Assembly (NCBI RefSeq): GCF_001509485.1
Contig: NZ_LLZI01000001.1
Span: 222,910-286,909 of the forward strand
Direction of reading: 5' to 3'
Source of the DNA: Streptomyces sp. NRRL F-4489
Lineage (GTDB): Bacteria; Actinomycetota; Actinomycetes; Streptomycetales; Streptomycetaceae
Length of the DNA: 64,000 nt
Below are positions 1 to 8,434 of this stretch, in pieces. The position numbers were made by a program, and so were the translations under genes. The notes under the pieces were generated by a model. That model was not told the DNA's origin, made no database searches, and saw nothing but the letters and a program-made list of their open reading frames with translations. Each line of letters opens with the position of its first letter. Positions within the stretch are counted from its first letter, which is position 1.

Positions 1-401
1 ACGTCGCGCGGCAGGAGCACCTCCTCGTGCGCCGGACACAGGGTCAGGTCGGCGCCGAACGCGTCGAGGCCGTCCACCGCCCCGCCCAGCAGCAGCAGTT
101 GCCGGTCGGGGGCGGTGATGTGGAACTCGGGGGCGAAGCCGGCGGCGAGCAGCGCGATCCGCAGCGGCGCGGCCAGCTGGTCGGCGGTGAACGAGGGGAC
201 GAGCGCCACCCGCAGCGGGCGCGGCTCGTGGCCGGGCGGGAACAGCAGCCGGGGGTCGGCGGCGGCCAGGATCCGGCCGGCCTCCCGGACCGCGGGGAGG
301 TCGGCGCGGCCGGCAAGGCGGGCCGCGAGGCCCGGGTCGGGGGCGGCGCCGGGTTCGGTCAGGCGCCGGGCCCGGGTCAGCAGGTCGTCGTCGTCAGCCA
401 T
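1..401 (-). CDS. FkbH-like HAD-IIIC family protein, N-terminal part (runs off the left edge)
   Basis: The frame opens at ATG 401 (MADDDDLLTRARRL...) and stays open to position 1, so only about 133 N-terminal residues are visible. The segment PLRVALVPSFTADQLAAPLR followed by ADLTLCPAHEEVL matches the N-terminal domain of FkbH-type proteins, which in polyketide clusters load a glyceryl or lactyl unit from 1,3-bisphosphoglycerate onto an acyl carrier protein. The HAD catalytic motif would lie outside the window, so the identity rests on the N-domain only. It starts 24 bases after the KAS III-like gene and on the same strand, so it is probably the next gene of the biosynthetic operon. It could be another member of the HAD-IIIC family. 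Confidence 0.6.
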   Translation of the reverse strand, partial: MADDDDLLTRARRLTEPGAAPDPGLAARLAGRADLPAVREAGRILAAADPRLLFPPGHEPRPLRVALVPSFTADQLAAPLRIALLAAGFAPEFHITAPDRQLLLLGGAVDGLDAFGADLTLCPAHEEVLLPRD

Positions 402-425
402 CGGTCCTCGGGTCCTTCCAGGGGG

Positions 426-1442
426 TCAGATGCGCAGCAGCGTGCAGGTCCAGTGCATGCCGGTGCCCATGCTCAGGAGGGCCACGGTGTCGCCCTCGAC
501 GAGTTCGCCGGCCGCCGACAGCCGTTCCAGGCTGAGGAGTTGGTCGGCCGGTCCGAAGTGGCCCATGGTCAGGGCGACTTCGGCGTTGGTGGCCTCCAGC
601 GGAATGCCCAGCTCCTTGGCCAGGTCGCGGAAGGCGCCGATGTTGTCGTGCAGGTACAGCACCCGCTCCAGCGCGCCGGGGGTCAGCCCGGCCCGGGCGC
701 AGGCTCGCTCCAGCACCTCGCGGTTGCGGGCGTGCATCAGGGTCATGAAGTCGTACGTGGCCCGGCCGTCGCCCGCGAAGAAGGTGTCCATCCGCTCGAT
801 CAGCGGGGCGATGGCGGCCGGTTCGGGGGCGTCGGCGCGGAACGGGCGGGCCGCGCCGCCGGTCTCCATCCGCATGAAGTCGGCGTACCGGCCGTCGCTG
901 ATCGTCTCGGTGGCGAGCCAGACGCCGGAGCCGTGGCCGCGGCGCAGTACCGCGGCGGCGGCGCCGTCCGAGGAGAGCGAGGTGCCGGTGGCGGTGCGGT
1001 CCCAGTACGCCTCGGTGATGCGGTTGGCGGCGACGAGCAGGGCCGTGTCGTGGTCGGGGTGGGTGGCCAGGCGTCCGGCGACGGTGTCGAAGGCGGTGAC
1101 GCCGCCGCCGCACGCCTGGGCGATCAGGATGGCTTCCGCGCCGGTGGCGCCGAGGCGTCCTTGCAGGGCGGCGGCCGCGTCCCAGTACAGGTACTCGGGG
1201 ACGTCCGGCAGCGCCAGGACAAGCAGGTCGAGGTCGGCCGCGGCCACCCCGGCCCGGCGCAGCGCGGATTCGGCGGCTCGCAGCGCCAGGTCGGTCAGGC
1301 CCTCGCCGTCGTCGGCGCGGTGCAGCCGCCGGTAGCCGAGCCCGGCCAGCTTGCGCGGGTCCGCGCCGTACCGCTCGGCGGCCTCCGCCACCGTGACGGG
1401 GCGGCCCAGCGCGTGTCCTTGGGCCACGATCCCGAATGGCAT
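426..1442 (-). CDS. KAS III-like (FabH superfamily) acyltransferase of a biosynthetic cluster
   Basis: A 338-residue thiolase-fold protein of usual FabH length. The nucleophile Cys111 sits in AQACGGG and the second active-site residue His265 in YLHDNIGAF. The third FabH residue, the Asn of the GNTSAA block, is replaced: the aligned stretch is MGHFGPADQL, with His295 and Asp300. That is unlike fatty-acid FabH and resembles KAS III homologues that act as O-acyltransferases or non-decarboxylative condensing enzymes in secondary metabolism. ATG 1442 is preceded by a GGAAGG site. It lies between the secreted peptidase and the FkbH-like gene on the same strand. KAS III plus FkbH is the pair found in tetronate pathways, but no other tetronate gene is visible here, so that pathway is only a possibility. 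Confidence 0.8.
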   Translation of the reverse strand: MPFGIVAQGHALGRPVTVAEAAERYGADPRKLAGLGYRRLHRADDGEGLTDLALRAAESALRRAGVAAADLDLLVLALPDVPEYLYWDAAAALQGRLGATGAEAILIAQACGGGVTAFDTVAGRLATHPDHDTALLVAANRITEAYWDRTATGTSLSSDGAAAAVLRRGHGSGVWLATETISDGRYADFMRMETGGAARPFRADAPEPAAIAPLIERMDTFFAGDGRATYDFMTLMHARNREVLERACARAGLTPGALERVLYLHDNIGAFRDLAKELGIPLEATNAEVALTMGHFGPADQLLSLERLSAAGELVEGDTVALLSMGTGMHWTCTLLRI

Positions 1443-1517
1443 TCCGTGTCCTTCCCGGGGAGCCGGGGGCGGGGGTGCGCCCCCGGCTCGTGTGCGGTGT
1501 ACGGGGCTCGGGTGCGG

Positions 1518-2996
1518 CTAGTTCGCCGCGGGCCCGATGTCGGAGGTGTCGACGGCGAACCGGCCGACGGCCCAGGCCATGGCGCGTGCGTTCTGGTCGA
1601 GGATGGTCTTGTTGACCCCGCTCAGGACGTCGCACGCCTGGTGGTAGCAGGGGTCGAGCATCTGGCCGGCGGTGCCGCCGAACAGGTCGGCCCACTCCTG
1701 GGACTTGACGGTGTCGGCGCCCGCGTTGACGCCGCCGGCCGGGATGCCCGCGTTGATGAACGCCGAGTGGTCGGAGCGCCCGTCGAGGATCAGGCCGGCG
1801 GTGGGCAGCTTCTGCTTGGCGAAGTAGCCGTTGACGAGGTCGCTGATCCGCGTGGACCCGGCGGGCGCCGGTCCGGCCGCGGTCTGGCCGTTGTAGACCA
1901 GGCGGGCGAAGTTGGGCGAGGCGATCATCTCCAGGTTGAGGTAGAGCGCGGTGTGCGCCTTCTCCTCGGCGGTGAGCTGGTCGACGTAGAACTGCGAGCC
2001 GGCCAGGCCCTTCTCCTCGGCGGCCCACCAGGCGAACCGCACCCGGTTCTTCAGCTCCGGGCGGTGCTTGGCGAGCTGGACGGCGGTCTCCAGGACGGCG
2101 GCGGCGGCCGCGCCGTTGTCGTTGGCGCCGGAGGTGGTGTCGACGGTGTCGAGGTGGGCGCCCATGACGACGGTGCGGTCCGCGCTGCCGGTCGGGGTGT
2201 CGGCGAGCAGGTTGTACGTCTTGGTCATGGTGTTGTTGCCGCGCAGGTCCAGGTCGAGGGTGACCGGGCCGTGCGCGGCGTCGGCGCGCAGCGCCTCGGA
2301 CTCGGCCCGGGACAGGGTCGCGGTGGGGATGCGCGCGTCGCTCGGCGGGACCATGCGGTAGCGCAGGTTCAGGTCCGCGTTGGGCGAGTTGACGTTCATC
2401 AGCATCGCGGCGGCGCCGAGCTGGGAGAGGACCAGCTGCTTCTGGGTGATGAAGCAGTCGGTGCCGGCGTCGACGAGGACGATCTTGCCCTTGACGTCCT
2501 GGCCCGCGTAGTCGTCGGCGGTGCAGCCGGTGCTCTTGCCGGCCGGCTGGGCCAGGTCGGCCTTCAGGCCGCCATCGGGCGTGGAGACCGAGAAGCGGGC
2601 GATGACCGGGTGCAGATCGCGGGCGGTGGGGGCGGTCACCGAGCCCTTCTCGGACAGGATGTCGTAGTCGAGGAACTCGAACGGCTGCTTCTTGACCTGG
2701 TAGCCGGCCCGGGTGAGGACCCGGGTGAGGTAGTCGGCGGAGGCGTCGTAGCCGGCGGTGCCGGAGACGCGGGTACCGCCGTGGTCGAGGGTGGCCTGCT
2801 GGAGGGCCTGCAGACGCTCGTAGGTGTGGGCGCCGGTGACCTCGCGGGACATCGCCTGGGCCAGGATGTCGGCGGGCGTGCCGGTGGTCTCGGCGCCGGC
2901 CGGGGCCGAGGCGGCCAGCGGAAGGAGGACGGCGCCCGCCGCCAGGGCGGCCAGCGTCCGCAGACGGGACGGTGTACGCCGGGATCTCGCGTTCAT
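1518..2996 (-). CDS. Secreted M28-family zinc aminopeptidase with PA domain
   Basis: A 492-residue protein. Residues 1-35 form a Sec signal (RSRRTPSRLR, hydrophobic core, then SAPAGAE). Residues about 120-255 form a protease-associated (PA) insert and about 260-470 the M28 catalytic domain. Zinc-binding and catalytic residues are visible as H281xD283 (GAHLDTVD), D293 (GANDNGA), E327/E328 (WAAEEKG), E356 in place of the common Asp (LNLEMIASPN) and H410 (RSDHSAF). It is close to the Streptomyces aminopeptidase family that removes N-terminal hydrophobic residues. It sits inside the biosynthetic cluster on the same strand, 61 bases after the NRPS stop, so it may process or degrade the product outside the cell; this is inference, and it could be unrelated. 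Confidence 0.9.
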   Translation of the reverse strand: MNARSRRTPSRLRTLAALAAGAVLLPLAASAPAGAETTGTPADILAQAMSREVTGAHTYERLQALQQATLDHGGTRVSGTAGYDASADYLTRVLTRAGYQVKKQPFEFLDYDILSEKGSVTAPTARDLHPVIARFSVSTPDGGLKADLAQPAGKSTGCTADDYAGQDVKGKIVLVDAGTDCFITQKQLVLSQLGAAAMLMNVNSPNADLNLRYRMVPPSDARIPTATLSRAESEALRADAAHGPVTLDLDLRGNNTMTKTYNLLADTPTGSADRTVVMGAHLDTVDTTSGANDNGAAAAAVLETAVQLAKHRPELKNRVRFAWWAAEEKGLAGSQFYVDQLTAEEKAHTALYLNLEMIASPNFARLVYNGQTAAGPAPAGSTRISDLVNGYFAKQKLPTAGLILDGRSDHSAFINAGIPAGGVNAGADTVKSQEWADLFGGTAGQMLDPCYHQACDVLSGVNKTILDQNARAMAWAVGRFAVDTSDIGPAAN

Positions 2997-3057
2997 GTGC
3001 TGTGGGCTCCTCGCTGCGTGCGGTGCACGGATCGGTTCGGGTGGTGGCCCGGGGGCG

Positions 3058-6000
3058 TCAGGTCCCCGGGTGGTCGGTGAGGGCGGTGGCGTAGGCGTCG
3101 GCGAGCCGGCCGACGCGTCCGGCGTCGAAGAGTTCGCCGCTGTAGCGCCACAGGACGGTCAGCCGGTCGCCGTCGACGCTGGGGTAGACCTCCAGCGGGC
3201 AGGGCCGCTCCATATCGGCCGGGCGGTCCCGGCCGACGCGTTCGGTGTCCACGTCGCGCAGCACCCCGTCGCTGGCCCGGAAGGCGGGCGCGCCCCAGAA
3301 GGAGAACAGCACCCCCGGCACCGGGATGTCGGCGAGCGCCCGGCGCACCCCGGGGTCGGGGTGGTGGTGGCGCAGCACCTCGAAGTCGAAGCCGCTGCGG
3401 GGCACCGCGCGCAGTTCGGCGGCGACGTGGGCGCGGTGCGCGGCGCGGTCGCGGCGGCCGGGCAGGGCCAGCGCGAACGGGTAGGTGGTGTTGAAGTAGC
3501 CGACCGTGCGGCCCAGGTCGAGGTCGTCGAAGAGGTCCTCGCGGCCGTGGGCGACGAGCTGCACGGCGACCTCGCCGCCGCGCACGCCCAGCCATTCCTG
3601 GAACGCGCCGCCGAGCCCGCTGAGCAGCACCTCGTAGAGGGTGTGGCCGCCGGTGGCGGGCAGCGGGTGGTGGGTGGTCAGCTCGCGGGTGTTGCCCTCG
3701 GTGCCGCGCGGCCCCTCGGGCACGGTGGCGCGCTGGGCGTCCTCGCCCCAGGCCCGGTCGAGCCAGTAGCCGCCGTCGAGGGCGTCGGGGCGGGTGCGGG
3801 CCCAGTGGCCGAGCCGGTCCGCCCACTGGAAGCAGGACGGCCCGGGGGCGCCCAGCGCGCGGTCGTCGCCGTCGCGCAGCAGCGCGTCCAGCTCTTCGGT
3901 GAGGACGTTCCACGAGTACAGGTCGACGGCAAGGTGGTGGACGACGAGCAGCAGCCGGTCGGCCCGCCCGTCCGGCAGCCGGACCAGCGCGGCCCGGGTC
4001 ACCGGCCCCGCGTACAGGTCCAGCGCCTCGTGCAGCGCGCCGGCCCGTTCGTCCAGCGCGGCGAGCGCCTGCTCGGCGGTCAGCGCGCGCAGGTCGAACT
4101 CCACCACGTCCGGTGCCTCCGGCGCGGCGTACTGCCGCAGGACGCCGTCCTCCTCCGTCAGCCGGGTGCGCAGCGCGGGGTGGCGGGCGGCGAGCGCGGC
4201 GAGCGCCCGGCGGGCCTCGTCCAGGGTGACCGGGCGGCCGAGGCCGTAGCTGACGCCGTGGTTCCAGTGGTCGGGGCGCTTGGCGCCCCGGGCGAGGAAC
4301 TCCCGCTGCGGCGGGGTGAGTTCGGCGGGCCCCTCGGCGCCGACCGGGTCGGGTACGGGCTCGGCGCCGGAGACCTCGGGCGGTCCGTCGGCGACGGGGG
4401 GCTCGGCGGCGGCCACGGCTTCGATCGTGCGGCCGTCCAGGATGGCGCGCGGGCGCACCGGGTGGCCGAGCCGCCCCGCCTGGGACGCGATGGCGATGGC
4501 GATCAGCGAGTCGCCGCCCAGGTCGAAGAAGTCGTCGGTGACGCCGACCGCCTCCCGCTTGAGGTGCCGGGCCCACAACTCGGCCAGTACGCCTTCGAGT
4601 TCGGTGCGCGGCGCGACCCGCGCGGGCCGCTCGGCGCACAGCGCGGCGGTCCGGGCGGCCGGGCCCTGCTCGGCGAGCCGGCCGAGCAGCGCGCGGTAGT
4701 CGTCGAGCCAGCCGCGCACACGGTCGCCCGCCGGGCCGCCGGGCGCGTACTGGGCGGTGGCCCGCAGCCGCGCCCCGTACTCCAGGACGGACAGCTGGAC
4801 GGGGAAGGTGGCGGCGCCCTGGCCGACGTCGAGGAGTTCGACGCCGGGGCCGCCGGCGGCGAGCGCCCGCAGCGGTTCGACATCGCCGTTGAAGCCGAAC
4901 ATGGTGGCGGCCAGGGGGCGTGCGGACCCGGGGCGGGCCAGGCGCCGGAGGCGGTCGGTGGGCAGGCCCTGGTGGGCGAGGGTGGTCAGGGACGCCTCGC
5001 GCACGGCGGCGAGCAGCGCGGCGAACGGCTCGTCGGGGCGCACCTGGACGCGGACGACGAGCGTGGTGGCGTAGTTGCCGACGACCGGCTCATCGGCGGC
5101 GGTCCGCCCGGCCGCCGGGACGGCCACGGTGATATCGCGCTCCCCCGTGATCCGCCATTGCAGCGCGACCCAGGCGGCGAGCAGCACCATGTGCGGGGTG
5201 CACCGCTCGGCGGTCGCCAACTCCCGTATGCGCTCGGCCAGTTGGTCGTCGAGCGGCAGCTCGGCACGGCCGCCGGTCCCGGCCGGGCCGGGCAGCTCGG
5301 TCTGCGGCGCGCCCGCGAGATAGCGGGACCAGAACGCGGCCAGCTCCTCCCCCTTGGGCGAGTCCAGCAGCGCCCGCTGCTCGCCGACGTGATCAAGGAA
5401 GGTCCGGGTCCCGGTCGTCTCGCCGGACGTACCGGCCAGGTCCGCGAAGAGGATCCGCCACGACCAGCCGTCCACGAACAGGTGGTGGTGGGTGAGCATC
5501 AGCACGTCCCGCTCCGCGTCGGCGAACCGCACCCGGATCAGCTGGTGGCGGGCCGGCAGCTGCGCGTACGGGTCGAGCGGCCTGGCCACCTCGTCCCGCA
5601 GCCGGGCGAGCAGCGCCCCCTGCCCGTCGTCGGCGGTGTGCGCGGTGAGGTCCCAGTCGAGCCGTTCCAGCGGGATCTGCGCCCGCTCCGGCGGTACGAC
5701 GTGCTGGCGCGGCCCGTCGTCGGTGTCGCGCAGGTGGGCGCGGAGCATCGGGTGCCGGCGCACCAGCGCGGCGAGCCGGGCGGCGAGGTCGCCGGGGTCG
5801 GCCGGGCGGTCGAGCAGGAAGGCGGCGGGCACGTTGTAGGCGCCGCTGTCGGGGTCGAGCCGGTCGGCGGCCCAGATGGCGGTCTGCTCGCCGGAGAGCG
5901 GGCCGCTGTCCGGCGCGGCGGGTTCCTCCGAGACGGCGACCGTCAACTCCGGTTCCTGCGGCGCCAGTTCGGCCACATGCGCGGCGAGGGCGGCCAGGCT

Positions 6001-8418
6001 CGGCAGGTCGAAGAGGTCCAGGACCTCGATCCCGGTGCCGTAGCGCTCGTTGAGGCGGGCCACCAGCTGGGTGCCGTTGAGCGAGTTGCCGCCCGCGTCG
6101 AAGAAGTCGTCGTCCGGGGCGAGCCCGGGCTCCTTCAGGACGTCGCGGGCGAGGGCGAGGACGGTCTCCTCGATACCGAGTTCCGCTTCCGCGACGTCGC
6201 GTTCCGGTACGGGTGCGGGTTCAGGGTCAGCGGCGGGCGCGGTCTCCGCCGTACGCGGCCAGCAGTGCTCCTCGGCCAGGGCCGGCACCGGGAGTTCGAC
6301 GCGGCGGCGCGGGGCCCGGCCGAGCGCGGCGCGCCAGTCGAGGTCGCGGCCCCGCTCGTAGGCCAGGCACAGGGCGGCCGCCGGCGAGTCGGCCACCGCC
6401 ACCGCCGCCGCGCGCCCGGCGAGCAGCGCCGACAGCGCGCTGCCCGGCGCGAGGTCGAGGACGAGCGGGTGGCCGCCCCGGGACGCGAGCGCCGCGTCGA
6501 GCGCCGCGGTGTCGGGCGGCGCCACCGCCGGGCCCGGCTCGGCCAGCGCGTCCAGCTCGGCCGCGAGGGACGCCCCGCCGGCCACCCGTACGGCGGCCTT
6601 GCCGAGGCCGTGCGCGAGCACCAGGTCCGGGACGAGTCCGGCCGCGGTCTGCACGGCCCGCGCGCCGACCAGCGCCACCAGGGCGCGCTGTGCGGCGTTC
6701 CCCTCGCCGGGGGCCAGGTGCGCCTCGGCGGCGGTGAGCACGTCCGCGAACGCGGGGTGGGCGTCGGCCTGTTCGCGCAGCTCGGCCGGGTCGGCGTCGG
6801 CCAGGTCGCCGACCGCGAGCACCAGCGGCCCGGCCGGCGGCAGCTGCGCGGGCTCGCCCCGGCCGTGCAGCGCCGCGTCGAGCCGGTCCAGCAGCTCGGC
6901 AGCGTCGCGCACCGCCACCGCGTACCGGTGCGCGAAGTGCTCGCGGCCCACGGTCAGTGTCTCGCTCGCGGCGGGCAGGTCGAAGCCGTCGAGGTCGGCG
7001 GCCACCACATCGCGCAGGGCCCGCAGCTGATCGCGCAGACCCTGCCCGGTGGGCGCGGACAGCACCACGGGCCGCCGCGACAGGGGCCGCTCCGCCGCGG
7101 GCCCGTCCCCGGCGCGGTCCGGGGCGCCGGGGCCCTGCTCGATGACCATGTGCGCGTTGGTGCCGCTCAGCCCGAAGCTGCTGAGGCCCGCGATCCGGGG
7201 GCCGCGCGGCGCGGGCCACGGCTCGGCGCGGTCGGCGATCCGCAGCGGGGTGCCGTCCAGGGCGAGCAGGTCGGAGGGGGCGGTGAAGTGGGCGGTGGGG
7301 AAGATCTCCCCGGCCCGGAACTGCGCGAGGACGCGGACGAGTCCGGCGAACGACGCCATGCAGCCCAGGTGCCCGAGGTTGCCCTTGACCGAGGACACCG
7401 GCCGGACACCGGTGAAGTCCGGTCCGAACGCGGCGGCCAGGCCCTGGATCTCGATCGGGTCGCCGATCCGGGTGCCGGTGCCGTGCGCCTCGACGTAGCC
7501 GATGTCGGCGGGGGCCACCTCGGCGTCCCGCCACGCCGCGGCGACCACCTCGCCTTGCGCGGCCGGGCTGGGCGCGGTCAGTCCGGTGCTGCGTCCGGCG
7601 TCCTGGTTGACGGCGCTGCCGCGGAGCACGGCGTGCACGGTGTCGCCGTCGCGCAGCGCGTCGGCGAGCCGCTTGACCAGGACGAACCCGCCGCCCTCGC
7701 CGTGCGTGGTGCCGTCCGCGGCGGTGTCGAAGGGGCGGCAGTGGCCGGTCCCGGAGAGCACGCCGAGCCCGTCGTCCGCGGTGTCGGCGTGCCGCGGCAC
7801 CGGGCCGAGCACCAGCTCGTAGCCGCCGACGAGCGCGAGGTCGCTCTCGCCCCTGGCCAGCTTCCAGCGCGCCTCGTGCAGCGCCACCAGGAAGGAGGAG
7901 CAGGAGGTGTCGATGACCTGGGCGGGGCCGCGCAGGTCGAGGTGGTAGGAGATCCGTCCGGCGGCGTAGGCGTGCAGGCTGCCGGTGGTGGCGGGGCCGG
8001 CCCGGCGCTCCTCGGGCGGCAGGAGGTTGAACAGGCTGGGGTGCGGCGCGCCGTAACCGCCCACCAGGACGGCCGTGTCGGTGCCCGCCAGTTCACCCGG
8101 CGCGTAGCCGGCGGCGCCGATGGCGCGCACCGCGAGCCGCAGCATGCGCCGCTGGCGGGGGTCGATGAGCTGGGCCTCGGCGCGGGACAGGCCGAAGTAG
8201 CGGTGGTCGAAGCCGGTGATGTCCTCGATCCAGCCGCCGGTCCGGTCCTCGGGGGTGGGCGTGAGGCCGGTGCGCTCGGCGCGGTGCGCGGGCATCGGCC
8301 GCATGGTGTGGCCGCCGCCGCGCAGCAGCGCGGTCAGCGCGGCCCAGTCGGCGGCCTGGGGGAACTCGAACGCGACGCCGATCACGGCGAGGTGTGCGGG
8401 GTTGGCGGGGTGGGCCAT
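3058..8418 (-). CDS. Hybrid PKS-NRPS: KS - degenerate AT-like - carrier - C - carrier - epimerase-like
   Basis: A 1786-residue multienzyme. The KS (residues 5-430) is intact, with Cys173 (DTSCSS), His312 (EAHGTGT) and His350 (GNLGH). Residues 450-730 have AT size and remnants (REHFAHRYA) but no GHSxG nucleophile motif; the aligned point reads LAHGLGK. A carrier domain follows with Ser779 (GGNSL), a condensation domain 841-1260 with H978-H979xxxD983-G984, a second carrier with Ser1304 (GGDSL) and a terminal domain 1365-1786. The terminal domain looks like an epimerase (HWNHGVSYGL, FDDLDLGRTVGYF), but its second His motif is HHLAVDL and the catalytic Glu of EGHGRE is Val1622. No adenylation or thioesterase domain is present. 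Substrates must therefore come in trans, from the A-PCP protein and an external acyltransferase. It starts 17 bases after the MFS gene. Confidence 0.9.
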   Translation of the reverse strand: MAHPANPAHLAVIGVAFEFPQAADWAALTALLRGGGHTMRPMPAHRAERTGLTPTPEDRTGGWIEDITGFDHRYFGLSRAEAQLIDPRQRRMLRLAVRAIGAAGYAPGELAGTDTAVLVGGYGAPHPSLFNLLPPEERRAGPATTGSLHAYAAGRISYHLDLRGPAQVIDTSCSSFLVALHEARWKLARGESDLALVGGYELVLGPVPRHADTADDGLGVLSGTGHCRPFDTAADGTTHGEGGGFVLVKRLADALRDGDTVHAVLRGSAVNQDAGRSTGLTAPSPAAQGEVVAAAWRDAEVAPADIGYVEAHGTGTRIGDPIEIQGLAAAFGPDFTGVRPVSSVKGNLGHLGCMASFAGLVRVLAQFRAGEIFPTAHFTAPSDLLALDGTPLRIADRAEPWPAPRGPRIAGLSSFGLSGTNAHMVIEQGPGAPDRAGDGPAAERPLSRRPVVLSAPTGQGLRDQLRALRDVVAADLDGFDLPAASETLTVGREHFAHRYAVAVRDAAELLDRLDAALHGRGEPAQLPPAGPLVLAVGDLADADPAELREQADAHPAFADVLTAAEAHLAPGEGNAAQRALVALVGARAVQTAAGLVPDLVLAHGLGKAAVRVAGGASLAAELDALAEPGPAVAPPDTAALDAALASRGGHPLVLDLAPGSALSALLAGRAAAVAVADSPAAALCLAYERGRDLDWRAALGRAPRRRVELPVPALAEEHCWPRTAETAPAADPEPAPVPERDVAEAELGIEETVLALARDVLKEPGLAPDDDFFDAGGNSLNGTQLVARLNERYGTGIEVLDLFDLPSLAALAAHVAELAPQEPELTVAVSEEPAAPDSGPLSGEQTAIWAADRLDPDSGAYNVPAAFLLDRPADPGDLAARLAALVRRHPMLRAHLRDTDDGPRQHVVPPERAQIPLERLDWDLTAHTADDGQGALLARLRDEVARPLDPYAQLPARHQLIRVRFADAERDVLMLTHHHLFVDGWSWRILFADLAGTSGETTGTRTFLDHVGEQRALLDSPKGEELAAFWSRYLAGAPQTELPGPAGTGGRAELPLDDQLAERIRELATAERCTPHMVLLAAWVALQWRITGERDITVAVPAAGRTAADEPVVGNYATTLVVRVQVRPDEPFAALLAAVREASLTTLAHQGLPTDRLRRLARPGSARPLAATMFGFNGDVEPLRALAAGGPGVELLDVGQGAATFPVQLSVLEYGARLRATAQYAPGGPAGDRVRGWLDDYRALLGRLAEQGPAARTAALCAERPARVAPRTELEGVLAELWARHLKREAVGVTDDFFDLGGDSLIAIAIASQAGRLGHPVRPRAILDGRTIEAVAAAEPPVADGPPEVSGAEPVPDPVGAEGPAELTPPQREFLARGAKRPDHWNHGVSYGLGRPVTLDEARRALAALAARHPALRTRLTEEDGVLRQYAAPEAPDVVEFDLRALTAEQALAALDERAGALHEALDLYAGPVTRAALVRLPDGRADRLLLVVHHLAVDLYSWNVLTEELDALLRDGDDRALGAPGPSCFQWADRLGHWARTRPDALDGGYWLDRAWGEDAQRATVPEGPRGTEGNTRELTTHHPLPATGGHTLYEVLLSGLGGAFQEWLGVRGGEVAVQLVAHGREDLFDDLDLGRTVGYFNTTYPFALALPGRRDRAAHRAHVAAELRAVPRSGFDFEVLRHHHPDPGVRRALADIPVPGVLFSFWGAPAFRASDGVLRDVDTERVGRDRPADMERPCPLEVYPSVDGDRLTVLWRYSGELFDAGRVGRLADAYATALTDHPGT

Positions 8419-8434
8419 GGGGGTGCCTGCCTCT

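Noticed and set aside
1..1442. Calling the cluster a tetronate pathway from FkbH + KAS III
   Set aside because: Only two of the several signature genes are visible and the KAS III lacks the Asn residue; left as a hypothesis.
27..3080. Plus-strand open frame of about 1000 codons at the left edge
   Set aside because: Antisense shadow of the FkbH-like, KAS III and M28 genes; low-complexity composition.
6370..7070. Functional acyltransferase domain in the PKS-NRPS
   Set aside because: Size and position fit but there is no GHSxG or active-site His motif; treated as degenerate.
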